DNA of 64,000 bases from Sphingobacterium paludis (GCF_004364125.1 NZ_SNZV01000003.1:62001-126000), one strand, 5' to 3'. Positions 43,393-53,449 are shown, counted from the stretch's first letter. Notes: generated by a model not told the origin, from the sequence alone. Made by a program: numbers and translations.

Positions 43393-45465
43393 TTAGCCTT
43401 TGAAATTGTCTTTATCCTCAGCTTTAGCTTCAGTAGAACCACCTTCCGGAGGTAAGTCTAATGGTAAGTCAGTCTGCGGCACTCCGCCACCATCGACGCC
43501 GCCGTTTACGAATTCATCATAAGTGGTCCTGTTCTCAAATGGACGTTTGCCCAAGATTTCTTCCAAATCACTTTGAAACAGGATCTCTTTTTCCAATAGC
43601 TTCTCGGCGATCTTGATCAGACCATCTTGTTTATCAACCAACAACTGTTTCGTTCGCTCATAGACTGCTGAAATCAATATGCGCACTTCTTCGTCGATAA
43701 GTTCAGCTGTTTGGTCTGAATAGGGCTTTTGAAACTGCGAATCTCCAGAGCTATCGCGAAAAGACACGTTACCGACCTTGTCGTTCATCCCATAAACAGC
43801 TGTCATGGCATAGGCCAGCTTGGTGATCCGTTCCAAGTCGTTCTGCGCACCTGTACTGATCCGTCCAAACGTGATATCTTCGGCCACCCGACCGCCCATA
43901 GTCATACACATGCTATCCAACAATTGTTCTGTAGTATACAAAAACTGCTCTTTAGGAAGATATTGTGCGTAGCCCAAAGCGGCAACGCCACGCGGTACGA
44001 TAGAGACTTTTACCAATGGATCAGCATACTCTAAGAACCAACCTGCAATCGCATGCCCGGCCTCATGGTAGGCAACAATTTTTTTCTCATCTGGTGATAT
44101 GATTTTATTCTTTTTCTCAAGCCCTCCAATCACACGGTCTACCGCATCTTGGAAATCCTGCATATCTATGGCAGTTTTGTTTTTCCTTGCAGCAATAAGT
44201 GCGGCTTCGTTACACACGTTCGCAATCTCTGCACCCGCAAAACCAGGTGTTTGAGCCGATAGTTTTTTAGCATCCACTTCCTCAGAAAGCTTCAGCGGTT
44301 TCAAGTGTACACTAAAAATATGTTCACGGCCAATTAAATCGGGTTTATCAATAGAAATTTGTCTATCAAATCGTCCGGGTCTCAACAACGCAGAGTCTAA
44401 GACATCTAAACGGTTGGTTGCGGCCAATATGATAACACCTAGGTTCGTGCCGAATCCATCCATCTCTACCAACAATTGATTCAATGTATTTTCGCGCTCA
44501 TCGTTGCCCCCCATGACCGAGTTTTTACCACGGGCACGACCGATAGCATCGATCTCGTCGATGAAGATGATACAGGGTGCTTTTTCTTTAGCCTGCTTGA
44601 AAAGGTCGCGTACACGAGAAGCACCTACACCGACAAACATTTCCACAAAGTCAGAGCCAGAGAGCGAAAAGAAAGGAACCTGTGCCTCACCAGCCACCGC
44701 TTTTGCCAATAATGTTTTACCAGTACCCGGAGGGCCGACTAGCAATGCGCCTTTCGGAATTTTACCACCTAAATCCGTATATTTCTTTGGGTTTTTTAAG
44801 AAGTCGACGATTTCCATAACCTCTGTCTTCGCCTCTTCCAGCCCCGCCACGTCATTGAATGTGATATTGATCTGCGATTCTTTGTCAAAAAGCTGCGCCT
44901 TCGATTTACCGATATTAAAAATAGCACCGCCACCGCTGCCGGCTCCGCCACCCATTCTACGCATGAGCAGCATCCAAATTGCCACGATGATCAATAGCGG
45001 CAGCATAAACGAAATAAACCAACCCGCCCAAGGGTTTGAGCGATCCTCATAGTTCACTGCAACTTTTGCATGGTCGGATGATAAGCTATCTTGCGAAGCG
45101 TTTAGTTTTTTCTCCAATATTTCCGCAGAAGGTTCCGTGAACACATATTGAGGGCCCGCAGACGGTGTGAGCATCAGTGAATTGGAATTGGGCGTTACTT
45201 CTTTGTACTTATCTTCACTAAGTTTATCTTTTTTGATATATACCTCAACATCAATCAAATCGTTATTCTTGAAAGCTACCAACCGCTCCACATCGCCAGG
45301 ACGAAGCATCCTTTCTTCAAAATCCGCGTACGTTATTTTTTTAGTAGACTCGCTGCTAAAGAAGTACTGTAGACCGAAAAAACCAAGGATAATCAATATC
45401 CAGAGCCACATCATATTAAATTTTGGCGGAACGGGTGTCACTTTTTTATTCGGAATTTTCTTCAT
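43393..45465 (-). CDS. ftsH: ATP-dependent zinc metalloprotease FtsH
   Basis: A 690-residue membrane-anchored AAA+ protease for quality control of membrane and some soluble proteins. Two transmembrane helices (about 19-36 and 148-167) flank a periplasmic domain; Walker A is GPPGTGKT (244-251), Walker [14 protein letters not shown] (299-311), the SRH with [10 protein letters not shown] near 361-370, and the zinc site HEAGH is 467-471. The C-terminal 45 residues are Gly/Pro/Glu-rich and probably disordered. It follows rsfS by 38 nt as usual in Bacteroidota; 205 nt separate it from the LUD gene. Confidence 0.97.
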   Translation of the reverse strand: MKKIPNKKVTPVPPKFNMMWLWILIILGFFGLQYFFSSESTKKITYADFEERMLRPGDVERLVAFKNNDLIDVEVYIKKDKLSEDKYKEVTPNSNSLMLTPSAGPQYVFTEPSAEILEKKLNASQDSLSSDHAKVAVNYEDRSNPWAGWFISFMLPLLIIVAIWMLLMRRMGGGAGSGGGAIFNIGKSKAQLFDKESQINITFNDVAGLEEAKTEVMEIVDFLKNPKKYTDLGGKIPKGALLVGPPGTGKTLLAKAVAGEAQVPFFSLSGSDFVEMFVGVGASRVRDLFKQAKEKAPCIIFIDEIDAIGRARGKNSVMGGNDERENTLNQLLVEMDGFGTNLGVIILAATNRLDVLDSALLRPGRFDRQISIDKPDLIGREHIFSVHLKPLKLSEEVDAKKLSAQTPGFAGAEIANVCNEAALIAARKNKTAIDMQDFQDAVDRVIGGLEKKNKIISPDEKKIVAYHEAGHAIAGWFLEYADPLVKVSIVPRGVAALGYAQYLPKEQFLYTTEQLLDSMCMTMGGRVAEDITFGRISTGAQNDLERITKLAYAMTAVYGMNDKVGNVSFRDSSGDSQFQKPYSDQTAELIDEEVRILISAVYERTKQLLVDKQDGLIKIAEKLLEKEILFQSDLEEILGKRPFENRTTYDEFVNGGVDGGGVPQTDLPLDLPPEGGSTEAKAEDKDNFKG

Positions 45466-45503
45466 TATATTTTGTTATATCTGTCTATTATTTGTTAAAA
45501 GTG

Positions 45504-45878
45504 TCACGCACTTTGATACGACTGCACTTGTGCGTCTCCCCACAAGTCTTCTATGCCATAATGGCTTCTTTTTTCTGTTTTGAAGATATGCACAACCACA
45601 TCCACGAAATCCAATAAAATCCATTCTCCGTTACCGTGCCCTTCTTTGTGCCAAGGCTCTTGTCCAAAGGCCTTATAAACCTCATCTTCTACACTCTTTG
45701 CGATCGCATTAACTTGTATCGTAGAGTCTGCATGACAAATAACAAAATAATCTGAGAGGGTAGCATTCACGCTGCGCATGTCCATTCGCACAATTTCATT
45801 TCCCTTCTTCTCCTGCATGCCCAAGACTACCACTTCAGCAAGCTTTCCCGACAATTGCGTTTTTGTATTTTTACTCAT
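45504..45878 (-). CDS. rsfS: ribosome silencing factor
   Basis: A 124-residue RsfS/DUF143 protein that binds ribosomal protein L14 and blocks joining of subunits in starvation. Signature regions: ATLSDYFVICHADSTIQVNA (about 39-58) and GEWILLDFVDVVVHIF (about 84-99). It is first in the unit with ftsH, divergent from birA over a 50-nt gap. Confidence 0.94.
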   Translation of the reverse strand: MSKNTKTQLSGKLAEVVVLGMQEKKGNEIVRMDMRSVNATLSDYFVICHADSTIQVNAIAKSVEDEVYKAFGQEPWHKEGHGNGEWILLDFVDVVVHIFKTEKRSHYGIEDLWGDAQVQSYQSA

Positions 45879-45896
45879 TAAAAAATATTAGTTTTG
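45863..45896 (+). promoter_or_regulatory. candidate promoter of birA
   Basis: TTG (45863-45865), 23-nt spacer, then TAGTTTTG (45889-45896), matching TAnnTTTG. The -33 lies in the 5' end of the divergent rsfS coding region. Confidence 0.5.
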
Positions 45897-45928
45897 AATA
45901 ATATTTTACTGTTTTTAATTGTTCTCCC

Positions 45929-46702
45929 TTGCAAAATAACACATTTTCCCGACTTTACCTTAGACAAAATTTAATTGTATTGGATGAGGTATCATCTACG
46001 AATGATTATTTGAAAGAACTTTTGTCAAATATTAAGCCACTTGCCGAAGCGACTGCCATTATGGCAAGGAATCAAACGCATGGTAGAGGGCAGCGTGGCA
46101 GCACCTGGCTCACGTCAAAAGACGAAAACCTCACGTTCAGCTTTGCGCTCTACCCTAAGAACTTCCCTAGCAGCAAATCGTTTGATTTAAACATGATCGT
46201 ATGCCTTGGTATCCAGACGGGGTTGAAACAATATGGTTTAGACGCCCGCATCAAATGGCCGAATGATATCTACATCAATAACAGAAAAATATGTGGCATA
46301 TTAATAGAAAACAAGTTAGCCGGTGCAAACATACACACCTCCATTGTCGGTATTGGCGTTAACGCCAATCAAATTTCCTTTCCGGATTCCATTGCAGGTA
46401 AAACCACATCTATGCGCCTGGAGAGCATCGCAAAAGATGAAATAGATCTTCAAAATCTATGCATCGCGCTGCTAACAACTATCTTAACAGTATATGAAAC
46501 TTCTGCACGCGCTGATGGGATTTCCCTACTTCGCTATTATAACAATCAATTATTCCGAAAAGGTATTGTCGCTGCGTTTCTGATTGATGGGATAGAGACA
46601 ATGGCGGAGATCAAAAAAGTGGATGAGCAGGGTCGATTACATGTCTTGGTTGATAATCAAATACGTACATTCGACAATAAGGAAATTACCTTTATAATAT
46701 AA
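45929..46702 (+). CDS. birA: biotin--[acetyl-CoA-carboxylase] ligase
   Basis: A 257-residue group I biotin protein ligase without the DNA-binding domain, so an enzyme but not a repressor. The biotin/ATP site is clear: QTHGRGQRGSTW (about 49-60), IKWPNDIYINNRKICGILIE (about 110-129). The best start is TTG at 45929, because the N-terminal MQNNTF... matches the family in related bacteria and there is no ATG near. Divergent from rsfS; they share 50 nt of regulatory DNA. Confidence 0.93.
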   Translation: MQNNTFSRLYLRQNLIVLDEVSSTNDYLKELLSNIKPLAEATAIMARNQTHGRGQRGSTWLTSKDENLTFSFALYPKNFPSSKSFDLNMIVCLGIQTGLKQYGLDARIKWPNDIYINNRKICGILIENKLAGANIHTSIVGIGVNANQISFPDSIAGKTTSMRLESIAKDEIDLQNLCIALLTTILTVYETSARADGISLLRYYNNQLFRKGIVAAFLIDGIETMAEIKKVDEQGRLHVLVDNQIRTFDNKEITFII

Positions 46703-46758
46703 CAGTAAATTTACTTTCCCATTAACGCCTCTGATTATTAATATTCGCAAATGTTTTC

Positions 46759-46767
46759 TAGCTTTGA
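46759..46767 (+). promoter_or_regulatory. -7 promoter element for the DsbD-alpha-like gene
   Basis: TAGCTTTGA, an exact TAnnTTTG match, about 43-51 nt upstream of the start codon. Confidence 0.5.
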
Positions 46768-46809
46768 TTTAAACTTTACGATGTGCGAGTAGTCCATCAA
46801 GTAAACAAT

Positions 46810-47265
46810 ATGTATATGAAAAAATTAAGTTTAGTAATTATTACGGTTTTATGCACGGTTTTTGGTGCGGCTGCGCAAATTTACAACCCCGTAAAATGGA
46901 CCGTAGCTTCCAAAAAACTCAATAGTAAAGAAGCCGTTGTTTTTGTTAAAGCTACCATACAAGAAGGTTGGCACATCTATGGCTTGAACGTGCCTGAGGG
47001 GGGGCCGATCTCGACATCGTTCCAATTTACACCGTCCAAAGACTTCGCGTTAAACGGAAAGGTCGCAGCACCTAATCCGCAATCCAAATATGAAAAAGAC
47101 TTTAAAATGAATGTCCCTTTTTATGCGAAGGAGGTAACGTTCCAACAAAAGGTGAAGTTAAATAAAGACCAGACAACAGTAAAAGGCGTTGTTGAGTTTA
47201 TGGCCTGTGATAAGAGTCAATGCCTCCCTCCGGAGGAATATGCCTTCAACGTCACAATTAAGTAG
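46810..47265 (+). CDS. DsbD N-terminal (alpha)-domain-like periplasmic protein
   Basis: About 150 residues: signal peptide (ending GAAAQ) and an immunoglobulin-like domain of the DsbD-alpha/DsbC-like type. A cysteine pair CDKSQC followed by LPPEEYAF (near the C-terminus, C131 and C136 from the ATG at 46816) matches the redox motif of E. coli DsbD-alpha (C-x5-CYPPE), so it is probably the periplasmic thiol carrier for the membrane reductase encoded 78 nt downstream. In E. coli these are one polypeptide; here they are split. Either ATG (46810 or 46816) could be used. A terminator lies between the two genes. Confidence 0.85.
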   Translation: MYMKKLSLVIITVLCTVFGAAAQIYNPVKWTVASKKLNSKEAVVFVKATIQEGWHIYGLNVPEGGPISTSFQFTPSKDFALNGKVAAPNPQSKYEKDFKMNVPFYAKEVTFQQKVKLNKDQTTVKGVVEFMACDKSQCLPPEEYAFNVTIK

Positions 47266-47290
47266 TATTTGTACATATAAGAATGAATAA

Positions 47291-47318
47291 GGCAGTGGGT
47301 TTTACTGCCTTTTTTTTA
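47291..47318 (+). terminator. terminator between the two DsbD-type genes
   Basis: GGCAGT (47291-47296) pairs with ACTGCC (47304-47309), 7-nt loop, then nine T. It suggests that the larger downstream gene has its own promoter or depends on read-through. Confidence 0.85.
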
Positions 47319-47343
47319 TTTTAGCGATTTATCAATAATAGGC

Positions 47344-49065
47344 ATGCGTTTACTAACAAAGTGTGTTGTACTTCTACAACTCGTAACATTTCTCTCTCTC
47401 CATACTGCATTAGCTCAACAAGACAGTCTTATCTCAGCGGAAGATGTAACGTTTACGGATGGTTCTGTAAGCGTCGATGAATCTACCACCGCTGCGGATA
47501 CGCTATTGAGCGTGCCTGAAGATCTGGTATTCAGCGAAAGTCCAGCGGATACCGTGTCTCCGGATAGTTCCGCCGCCGCCGCCGCAAGCCAACAGGCTGA
47601 TGCCGGGCAGCAAAAACAATCGTTGTGGGGCATCTTTATCGCCGGGCTGTTGGGTGGCTTCGCTGCTTTTATTATGCCTTGCATATTTCCTATGGTCCCT
47701 CTTACCGTGAGCTTCTTCACCAAGCGTGCAGGGTCGAGGCTAAAGGCCGTTTCGCAGGCGCTGCTTTATGGCCTATTTATCGTTGTTATCTATGTTGCCT
47801 TAGGCATGCTGATTACCATCACCTTCGGTTCGGATGCACTCAATGCGCTTTCTACGAATGGCGTGTTCAACTTTATTTTCTTTTTAATATTGGTGGCCTT
47901 TGCCGCGTCCTTTTTCGGCGCTTTCGAATTGACACTGCCCAGTTCTTTTGTCAACAAGATCGATGCCCGGTCTGACCAGGGAGGCTTACTCGGCTTGTTT
48001 TTCATGGCTTTCAGCCTTGCATTGGTATCGTTCTCTTGCACCGGGCCGATCATCGGTACCCTATTGGTGGAAGCGGCCTCCAAAGGCGAGCGCTTAGGGC
48101 CTGCTGTAGGTATGCTCGGTTTCTCCCTTGCTCTAGCGATCCCTTTTGTCATCTTTGCGGTATTCCCTTCCATGCTCAAATCGCTGCCCAAATCAGGTGG
48201 TTGGCTTAATAGTGTCAAGGTGGTCCTCGCTTTTTTAGAACTGGCGTTGGCCCTCAAGTTCCTATCGAATGTCGACTTGGCCTATCACTGGAACTGGTTA
48301 GATCGCGAAGTGTTTTTAGCGCTATGGATCGTCATCTTTGGCATGATGGGGCTTTACCTCATCGGCAAGATCCGCTTTGCCCACGATAGTCCGCTCACAC
48401 ATCTTTCGGTTCCCCGCACGATCTTTGCCATCATTGTATTTTCTTTCGTGGTGTATATGGTGCCCGGTATGTGGGGTGCTCCGCTAAAATCCATATCAGC
48501 CTTTTTGCCACCATCGGCAACACAGGATTTTGATCTATCCGTAGCGGGGTATGCAACCACGCCACAAACGGATAAAGCGGGCGGACAAAAGAAAAAATAC
48601 TACGAGATTTTCCATGAGCGGGGCACGCCAAAAGGTTTCGAGCCCTACTATGATTATGAGGAGGGACTTGCAGCCGCCAAAGACCTTGGCAAACCCGCCC
48701 TTATCGATTTCACAGGATGGAACTGCGTAAACTGCCGTAAAATGGAAGCCAATGTATGGACAGATCCGCAAGTGGCCACACTGCTTCGGAATGAGTTTGT
48801 GATGATTGAACTGTTTGTAGACGACCGCACCGAGATGCAGGCCGAAGAACAGTATGTGTCGAGCTATTCGGGAAAGAAGATCAACACCATTGGTAAAAAG
48901 AATAGTGACTTTCAAGCAGCGACTTTCAACAGCAACTCGCAGCCTCTGTACGTCATTGTAGACACCGAAGGCAAGGTACTACTTCCTCCTACGGGTGCAA
49001 ATTATGATATTTCGGCCTATAGCGCTTATCTACAGCGGGGAATTGATTTGTTTAAAAATAAATAA
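47344..49065 (+). CDS. DsbD-like thiol:disulfide reductase (CcdA-like membrane core plus thioredoxin)
   Basis: A 573-residue inner-membrane protein: signal peptide (about 1-24), a low-complexity Ser/Asp/Ala-rich periplasmic linker (about 30-90), an eight-helix DsbD-beta/CcdA core (about 95-390) with the transmembrane redox cysteines C113 (MPCIFPMVPL) and C232 (SCTGPIIGT), and a C-terminal thioredoxin domain with C461-x-x-C464 (GWNCVNCRKM). It moves electrons from cytoplasmic thioredoxin to periplasmic partners. The alpha domain is absent and encoded by the upstream gene. pfkA follows 19 nt later. Confidence 0.93.
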   Translation: MRLLTKCVVLLQLVTFLSLHTALAQQDSLISAEDVTFTDGSVSVDESTTAADTLLSVPEDLVFSESPADTVSPDSSAAAAASQQADAGQQKQSLWGIFIAGLLGGFAAFIMPCIFPMVPLTVSFFTKRAGSRLKAVSQALLYGLFIVVIYVALGMLITITFGSDALNALSTNGVFNFIFFLILVAFAASFFGAFELTLPSSFVNKIDARSDQGGLLGLFFMAFSLALVSFSCTGPIIGTLLVEAASKGERLGPAVGMLGFSLALAIPFVIFAVFPSMLKSLPKSGGWLNSVKVVLAFLELALALKFLSNVDLAYHWNWLDREVFLALWIVIFGMMGLYLIGKIRFAHDSPLTHLSVPRTIFAIIVFSFVVYMVPGMWGAPLKSISAFLPPSATQDFDLSVAGYATTPQTDKAGGQKKKYYEIFHERGTPKGFEPYYDYEEGLAAAKDLGKPALIDFTGWNCVNCRKMEANVWTDPQVATLLRNEFVMIELFVDDRTEMQAEEQYVSSYSGKKINTIGKKNSDFQAATFNSNSQPLYVIVDTEGKVLLPPTGANYDISAYSAYLQRGIDLFKNK

Positions 49066-49084
49066 GACACTTTCAACTTATAAC

Positions 49085-50059
49085 ATGAAAACGATAAAAA
49101 ATATTGCAGTTTTAACATCTGGCGGCGATTCTCCGGGAATGAACGCAGCCATTCGGGCGGTAGTTAGAGCCGGTATTTACAATGGCCTTAATGTTTTTGG
49201 TGTCCGCAGAGGATACGATGGCTTGGTGCAGGGCGATATCATTTCTATGGATGCTAAATCTGTAGCAAACATTATTCAACGCGGCGGAACAGTCTTGAAA
49301 ACGGCCAGAAGCGACGAGTTCAGAACATATGAAGGCCGTAAGCTAGCATTCGAAAATGTTAAAAAGCTGGAAATTGATGCCCTTGTTGTTATCGGCGGCG
49401 ATGGAACGTTCACAGGCGCCTCCAAATTTATTGAAGAGTTTGATATCCCAATCATCGGGATACCCGGAACGATTGATAATGACCTTGCCGGCACAGACTT
49501 CACTATTGGGTACGACACCGCAATAAATACCGTTGTTGACGCCGTCGACAAAATCAGAGATACTGCGGAATCGCATGACCGTTTATTTGTGGTCGAGGTG
49601 ATGGGCCGCGATTCTGGATTGATCGCGCTACGTTCCGGTATTAGTACCGGTGCTGAAGCTGTTTTGATTCCAGAGCTGCAAGTAGACTACGACGCCATTA
49701 TGAAGAGGCTGGACAAAACCCGCAAAAATAAATCTTCTCGTATTATCATCGTGGCTGAAGGCGATAAGGAGGGCGGAATTGTTGTTGCTGAACGGATTCA
49801 GGAGAACTTCCCGCATTATGATGTACGCTTATCTATCCTCGGACACATTCAACGGGGCGGAAAACCAACCTGTATGGATCGCGTGTTAGCGAGCAGGCTT
49901 GGTGTAGCGTCTGTAGAGGCTTTGATTGCGGGACGCCGCGGAGAAATGGCGGGTTTGATCTGTGGCCAAGTGCAATTCACCCCTTTCAACAAAGCGATCA
50001 AGCACATTAATAAGATTAATGAGAATCTGACAAGAATCGTGGAGATCCTGTCGTTATAA
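49085..50059 (+). CDS. pfkA: ATP-dependent 6-phosphofructokinase
   Basis: A 324-residue glycolytic enzyme phosphorylating fructose 6-phosphate. ATP site: TSGGDSPGMNAAIRA (11-25) and IGGDGTFTGA (about 102-111); the Gly in GGDGT marks ATP rather than PPi dependence. Active-site PGTIDND (about 125-131) and MGRDSG are present. The start at 49085 is fixed by the MKTIKNIAVLTSGGD N-terminus; upstream in-frame codons overlap the previous gene. Co-transcription with the DsbD-like gene is likely. A strong bidirectional terminator follows. Confidence 0.97.
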   Translation: MKTIKNIAVLTSGGDSPGMNAAIRAVVRAGIYNGLNVFGVRRGYDGLVQGDIISMDAKSVANIIQRGGTVLKTARSDEFRTYEGRKLAFENVKKLEIDALVVIGGDGTFTGASKFIEEFDIPIIGIPGTIDNDLAGTDFTIGYDTAINTVVDAVDKIRDTAESHDRLFVVEVMGRDSGLIALRSGISTGAEAVLIPELQVDYDAIMKRLDKTRKNKSSRIIIVAEGDKEGGIVVAERIQENFPHYDVRLSILGHIQRGGKPTCMDRVLASRLGVASVEALIAGRRGEMAGLICGQVQFTPFNKAIKHINKINENLTRIVEILSL

Positions 50060-50080
50060 CAGGTATAACAACACAGGCAC

Positions 50081-50114
50081 AAAAAAAGGCTATCTGTCTC
50101 AGATAGCCTTTCTT
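50081..50114. terminator. bidirectional terminator, pfkA / TlpA-like gene
   Basis: GGCTATCT (50089-50096) pairs with AGATAGCC (50101-50108), with an A run before and TTTCTT after, so it can act on both strands between convergent genes. Confidence 0.85.
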
Positions 50115-50132
50115 GTGCTTTACTTTAAGTTC

Positions 50133-51272
50133 TTATTTCAATATTTCCTGTAGTTTTTCTTCCAGAGCTTCGCCGCGCAAATTTGAGGCGACGATTTTCC
50201 CATTAGGATCAAGTAAATAGTTTTGCGGAATCCCGCGGATCGAATAGAGCTCCACTACCGGAGAATTCCAAAATTGGAGATCGGAGACCTGAGGCCACTG
50301 GCCCAATTGATCGTCCTGGATAGCTTTTAACCAATCCTCTTTCTTACCCGGACGATCTAGGGAAACTCCCAATACCGTAAAATTCTTGTCTTTAAATTTA
50401 TTAAAGGCGGCCACCACATTTGGATTTTCATGGCGACAAGGGCCACACCAGCTGGCCCAGAAGTCAACCAAAACATATTTACCTCTTAGCGACGATAATT
50501 TAAGCTCTTTACCCGTGGTATCAGGAAGCGAAAAATCAGGCGCCAAAGCACCAACAGCCAATTTTTCCATAGATGCCACCTTATCGGCTAATCTTTTGCC
50601 TAATGTGGTCGCTTTCAAATTCGCGGCAAGACCGTCGTATGCCGGTTTGACAAAAGAAGTTAGATTCTCCGGCGAGGCCAGTTCATCTAAGATCGACAAA
50701 GCGACATAGCTATTGGGGTTGGCTTTAACAAAATCTTGATTGACAGCCTCTTGCTTTTCGTAGATCACAGCAGCCTTCGCTTGTAATCCTTGAATAAACG
50801 TTTCGTCTTTCTTTTGTTCATCGGAAGCGGCTTGATATTCGGCATCTAATGCGGCGAATTCTGTCTCTAGACCTTTCAGCAAACCTTTGTACTTCGCATA
50901 ATCGTCGTTGATTGTATTCCCTTTACTTACTGCCGATTCAAAATCTGTTCCTTCAAACTGGATGACGCCTTTAGATAAATAAACCGAGTTCATTGGCGGA
51001 CGCTGGCTGCCCTCTCGTAGTTCGGACATCGTTTTTCCTTCTGCGGAAAGAAACATACGGGCTTGTGTGGGTTCAGCAACAGCACCTTGGTATTTGAAGG
51101 CTCCGTTTGTTATGTTCGCCGAATCTATAACACCCTGACCGTTGTCTTGATATTGGATGAACACTTTTGCTCCCGGCTGCGTATTTCCAATTTTACCGTT
51201 TAGGGTGAATTCCTCTTGTGCGAATAAAAGCGCTGGAATCAACCCCATGTATGTTAACGTTATTTTTTTCAT
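50133..51272 (-). CDS. TlpA-like thioredoxin-fold protein with DUF4369
   Basis: A 379-residue periplasmic protein. Signal peptide (about 1-18), DUF4369 beta domain (about 22-110), a helical middle (about 115-235) and a C-terminal TlpA/ResA-like AhpC-TSA domain with W-C275-G-P-C279 (DFWASWCGPCR). Such proteins reduce periplasmic disulfides, e.g. for cytochrome c maturation, and may receive electrons from the nearby DsbD-like reductase; that link is inference. The ATG at 51272 starts the signal peptide. Confidence 0.9.
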   Translation of the reverse strand: MKKITLTYMGLIPALLFAQEEFTLNGKIGNTQPGAKVFIQYQDNGQGVIDSANITNGAFKYQGAVAEPTQARMFLSAEGKTMSELREGSQRPPMNSVYLSKGVIQFEGTDFESAVSKGNTINDDYAKYKGLLKGLETEFAALDAEYQAASDEQKKDETFIQGLQAKAAVIYEKQEAVNQDFVKANPNSYVALSILDELASPENLTSFVKPAYDGLAANLKATTLGKRLADKVASMEKLAVGALAPDFSLPDTTGKELKLSSLRGKYVLVDFWASWCGPCRHENPNVVAAFNKFKDKNFTVLGVSLDRPGKKEDWLKAIQDDQLGQWPQVSDLQFWNSPVVELYSIRGIPQNYLLDPNGKIVASNLRGEALEEKLQEILK

Positions 51273-51406
51273 GTGTATAAAATTTATTCTTGTATGGTCA
51301 TCGTTAATGCGCTGATGTTTGCTTTTCAACACACATTTCATATCACTATCTCGACTTATCTCCTATGTATTGACTGTATTAAAGCCAAAAAGTCAACTTT
51401 GGCCTG

Positions 51407-52243
51407 TTACCAATTTCCACTGGAACCGCCGCCTCCGAAGCCACCTCCGCCGAAGCCGCCAAATCCGCCGCCGCCACCACTACTTCCGCCGCCAAAGCCA
51501 CCTCCGAAACCGCCGCCTCCGCCGCGACGTCCACCACTGCCTCCTAAGCTATTGAGCAAGCTCCACCAAAATAGATCAGACGCACCGCGTCCAGTGAGTA
51601 CTCGTCCGCCACGATTACCGCCGCCACCATTTTTGGAGGCGATGGATATGATAATGATGATCACAATAATAATCACCACAAAAGGCACGCCCCCGCCCTC
51701 ACTCTTACGGTTTCTTTCCCGTGGATCTGCCTTATATTCTCCCTTTGTATAGGATATTATCGCATCAGTAGCGCGGTTTAAGCCTTCAAAATAATCCTGC
51801 TGGCGGAATGCGGGCGTAATTTCATTTTTTATAATCCTGTAGGTGATCACGTCTGGCAACGCTCCCTCTAGGCCATATCCTGTTTGAATGGTTACGGCGC
51901 GGTCATCGATCGCAGCCAGTAGCATAATCCCGTTATTGTATTTCTTCCCGCCAACACCCCATTTTTTAGCCAAGCGAACCGCATAGTCAGCGATTTCGTA
52001 GCCATCCGTGGTATTGATAAGTACAACCGCGATCTGTGTTGAGGTACTATCTTCAAAAGCCAGAAGTTTATTTTCCAGCGTCTGTATTTCATCGGCATGT
52101 AATGTGCCTGTGTAGTCCGTAACCAAGTGATCTGGTGCGGCTGGCAAATCCTGAGCTTGTACAAAAAAGACCGATAGCCATGACGCTATAAAAAAGAAGA
52201 CCAGCTTCCTTTTAGCGGGTAGGAACCCTGTTAGTACATGCAT
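51407..52243 (-). CDS. TPM domain protein with Gly-rich tail (YgcG-like)
   Basis: A 278-residue exported protein: signal (about 1-30), TPM domain (about 35-165; VTDYTGTLHADEIQTLENKL, and the KYNNGIMLLAAIDDRAV strand), one transmembrane helix (about 180-200, PFVVIIIVIIIIISI) and a C-terminus that is almost all Gly, Phe, Ser (GGGFGGGFGGGSSGGGGG), as in many YgcG proteins. TPM domains act in membrane or photosystem repair. In operon with a second TPM gene and lemA. The start at 52243 follows the upstream stop by 7 nt. Confidence 0.9.
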   Translation of the reverse strand: MHVLTGFLPAKRKLVFFFIASWLSVFFVQAQDLPAAPDHLVTDYTGTLHADEIQTLENKLLAFEDSTSTQIAVVLINTTDGYEIADYAVRLAKKWGVGGKKYNNGIMLLAAIDDRAVTIQTGYGLEGALPDVITYRIIKNEITPAFRQQDYFEGLNRATDAIISYTKGEYKADPRERNRKSEGGGVPFVVIIIVIIIIISIASKNGGGGNRGGRVLTGRGASDLFWWSLLNSLGGSGGRRGGGGGFGGGFGGGSSGGGGGFGGFGGGGFGGGGSSGNW

Positions 52244-52250
52244 GAATGAA

Positions 52251-52688
52251 TTAGTTTTTTCCAAAATAAATGTCATCGGGAAGTTCGTTCACATCGTCGG
52301 GTCGACTAGGAAAAAAAAGTTGTAATTGCTCTCCGGCATGATGAATACCCGCTACCAATCCTTCCACTAAGCTCCCTGCTTTAAACAGCGTAGCCATTTG
52401 CTCCTTTGTTTCGTCCCAAAAATCGTCTCCGACCTTTGTATTGATTCCACTGTCGCCTATGATTGCAAATTCGTGATCTTCGACGGCCAAATAGATCAAT
52501 ACGCCATTTTTGAGAGCAGTTTTATCCATCTCCAGCTTGCGAAAATAATAGACTGCTGCCTCGATTACCGAAGCGCCAGCTACCTTCTGATCAACCACCA
52601 AGCGAATTTCGCCCGAAGTTTTGCTTTCCGCCACGCTGATGGCTTGTACCACGCGCTCCTGTTCACTTGTTGTTAATATATCCGTCAT
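52251..52688 (-). CDS. TPM domain protein, soluble type
   Basis: A 145-residue protein consisting mainly of a TPM domain (about 5-130; KTSGEIRLVVDQKVAG, KNGVLIYLAVEDHEFAIIGD, GLVAGIHHAGEQLQLFFP) with no signal peptide or membrane helix. It lies between lemA and the larger TPM gene, an arrangement seen widely in Bacteroidota. Confidence 0.88.
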   Translation of the reverse strand: MTDILTTSEQERVVQAISVAESKTSGEIRLVVDQKVAGASVIEAAVYYFRKLEMDKTALKNGVLIYLAVEDHEFAIIGDSGINTKVGDDFWDETKEQMATLFKAGSLVEGLVAGIHHAGEQLQLFFPSRPDDVNELPDDIYFGKN

Positions 52689-52758
52689 CTTTCAACAAAA
52701 ACGGCTAAAACGACGTTTTGCAATACGCTACCGCCGTTTATCACCTGCATGTGCTTTA

Positions 52759-53337
52759 TTAAAATGCAACCGTAGGGGCTTTATCAGATCCTTCCGTTGC
52801 TTTGAATGTTCCTTTGGCTTTGAATCCGAACATACTGGCCATAATATTATTTGGAAAACTGCGTACGGTCGTATTGTAATCTTGCACGGCATCATTAAAA
52901 GCTTTGCGTTCCACAGATATCCGGTTTTCTGTTCCCTCTAACTGCACCTGCAATTCCTGAAAATTAGCATTAGCCTTGAGGTCAGGGTATGCCTCTACAC
53001 TAACCAATAACCGACCGATAGACTGGGATAGTGCGTCCTGGGTTTGCTGAAAACTTGCAATTGCCTCATCGGAGAGGTTTGACGGATCGACGTTAACTGA
53101 AGTCGCTTTAGCGCGCGCTTCAACAACCGCTGTTAGAGTGCCTTCCTCGTGCTGCGCCGCACCTTTTACGGTGGCAACTAGATTGGGAATAAGATCTGCG
53201 CGACGCTGATAGGCATTTTCCACTTGTGCCCATTTCCCCTTCACGTTTTCATCTTTCGATACCATCGTATTATAACCACAAGAGCTGAAAGAAAGAGCGG
53301 TGAACAGTCCAACAAAAACAATTAGTAATCTTTTCAT
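52759..53337 (-). CDS. lemA: LemA family lipoprotein
   Basis: A 192-residue lipoprotein: lipobox SFSSC (Cys20), then the LemA helical bundle (DENVKGKWAQVENAYQRR, DLIPNLVATVKG). LemA is of poorly known function and usually sits with TPM genes, as here. The ATG at 53337 is preferred over a TTG two codons upstream. Confidence 0.92.
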   Translation of the reverse strand: MKRLLIVFVGLFTALSFSSCGYNTMVSKDENVKGKWAQVENAYQRRADLIPNLVATVKGAAQHEEGTLTAVVEARAKATSVNVDPSNLSDEAIASFQQTQDALSQSIGRLLVSVEAYPDLKANANFQELQVQLEGTENRISVERKAFNDAVQDYNTTVRSFPNNIMASMFGFKAKGTFKATEGSDKAPTVAF

Positions 53338-53449
53338 GTGCAAAATTTTAATCTATTTTTTATAAAAATAATAAAAATGTTTAACAGTAGAAAGTATTAA
53401 CAAAGCATATACCAAGCTGAGAAAACGAGGCATTTTGGCAGACAATGCT

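Noticed and set aside
51273..51752. 159-residue proline-rich open frame on the plus strand
   Set aside because: It is the antisense of the Gly-rich tail of the TPM protein; GGN codons read as proline on the other strand.
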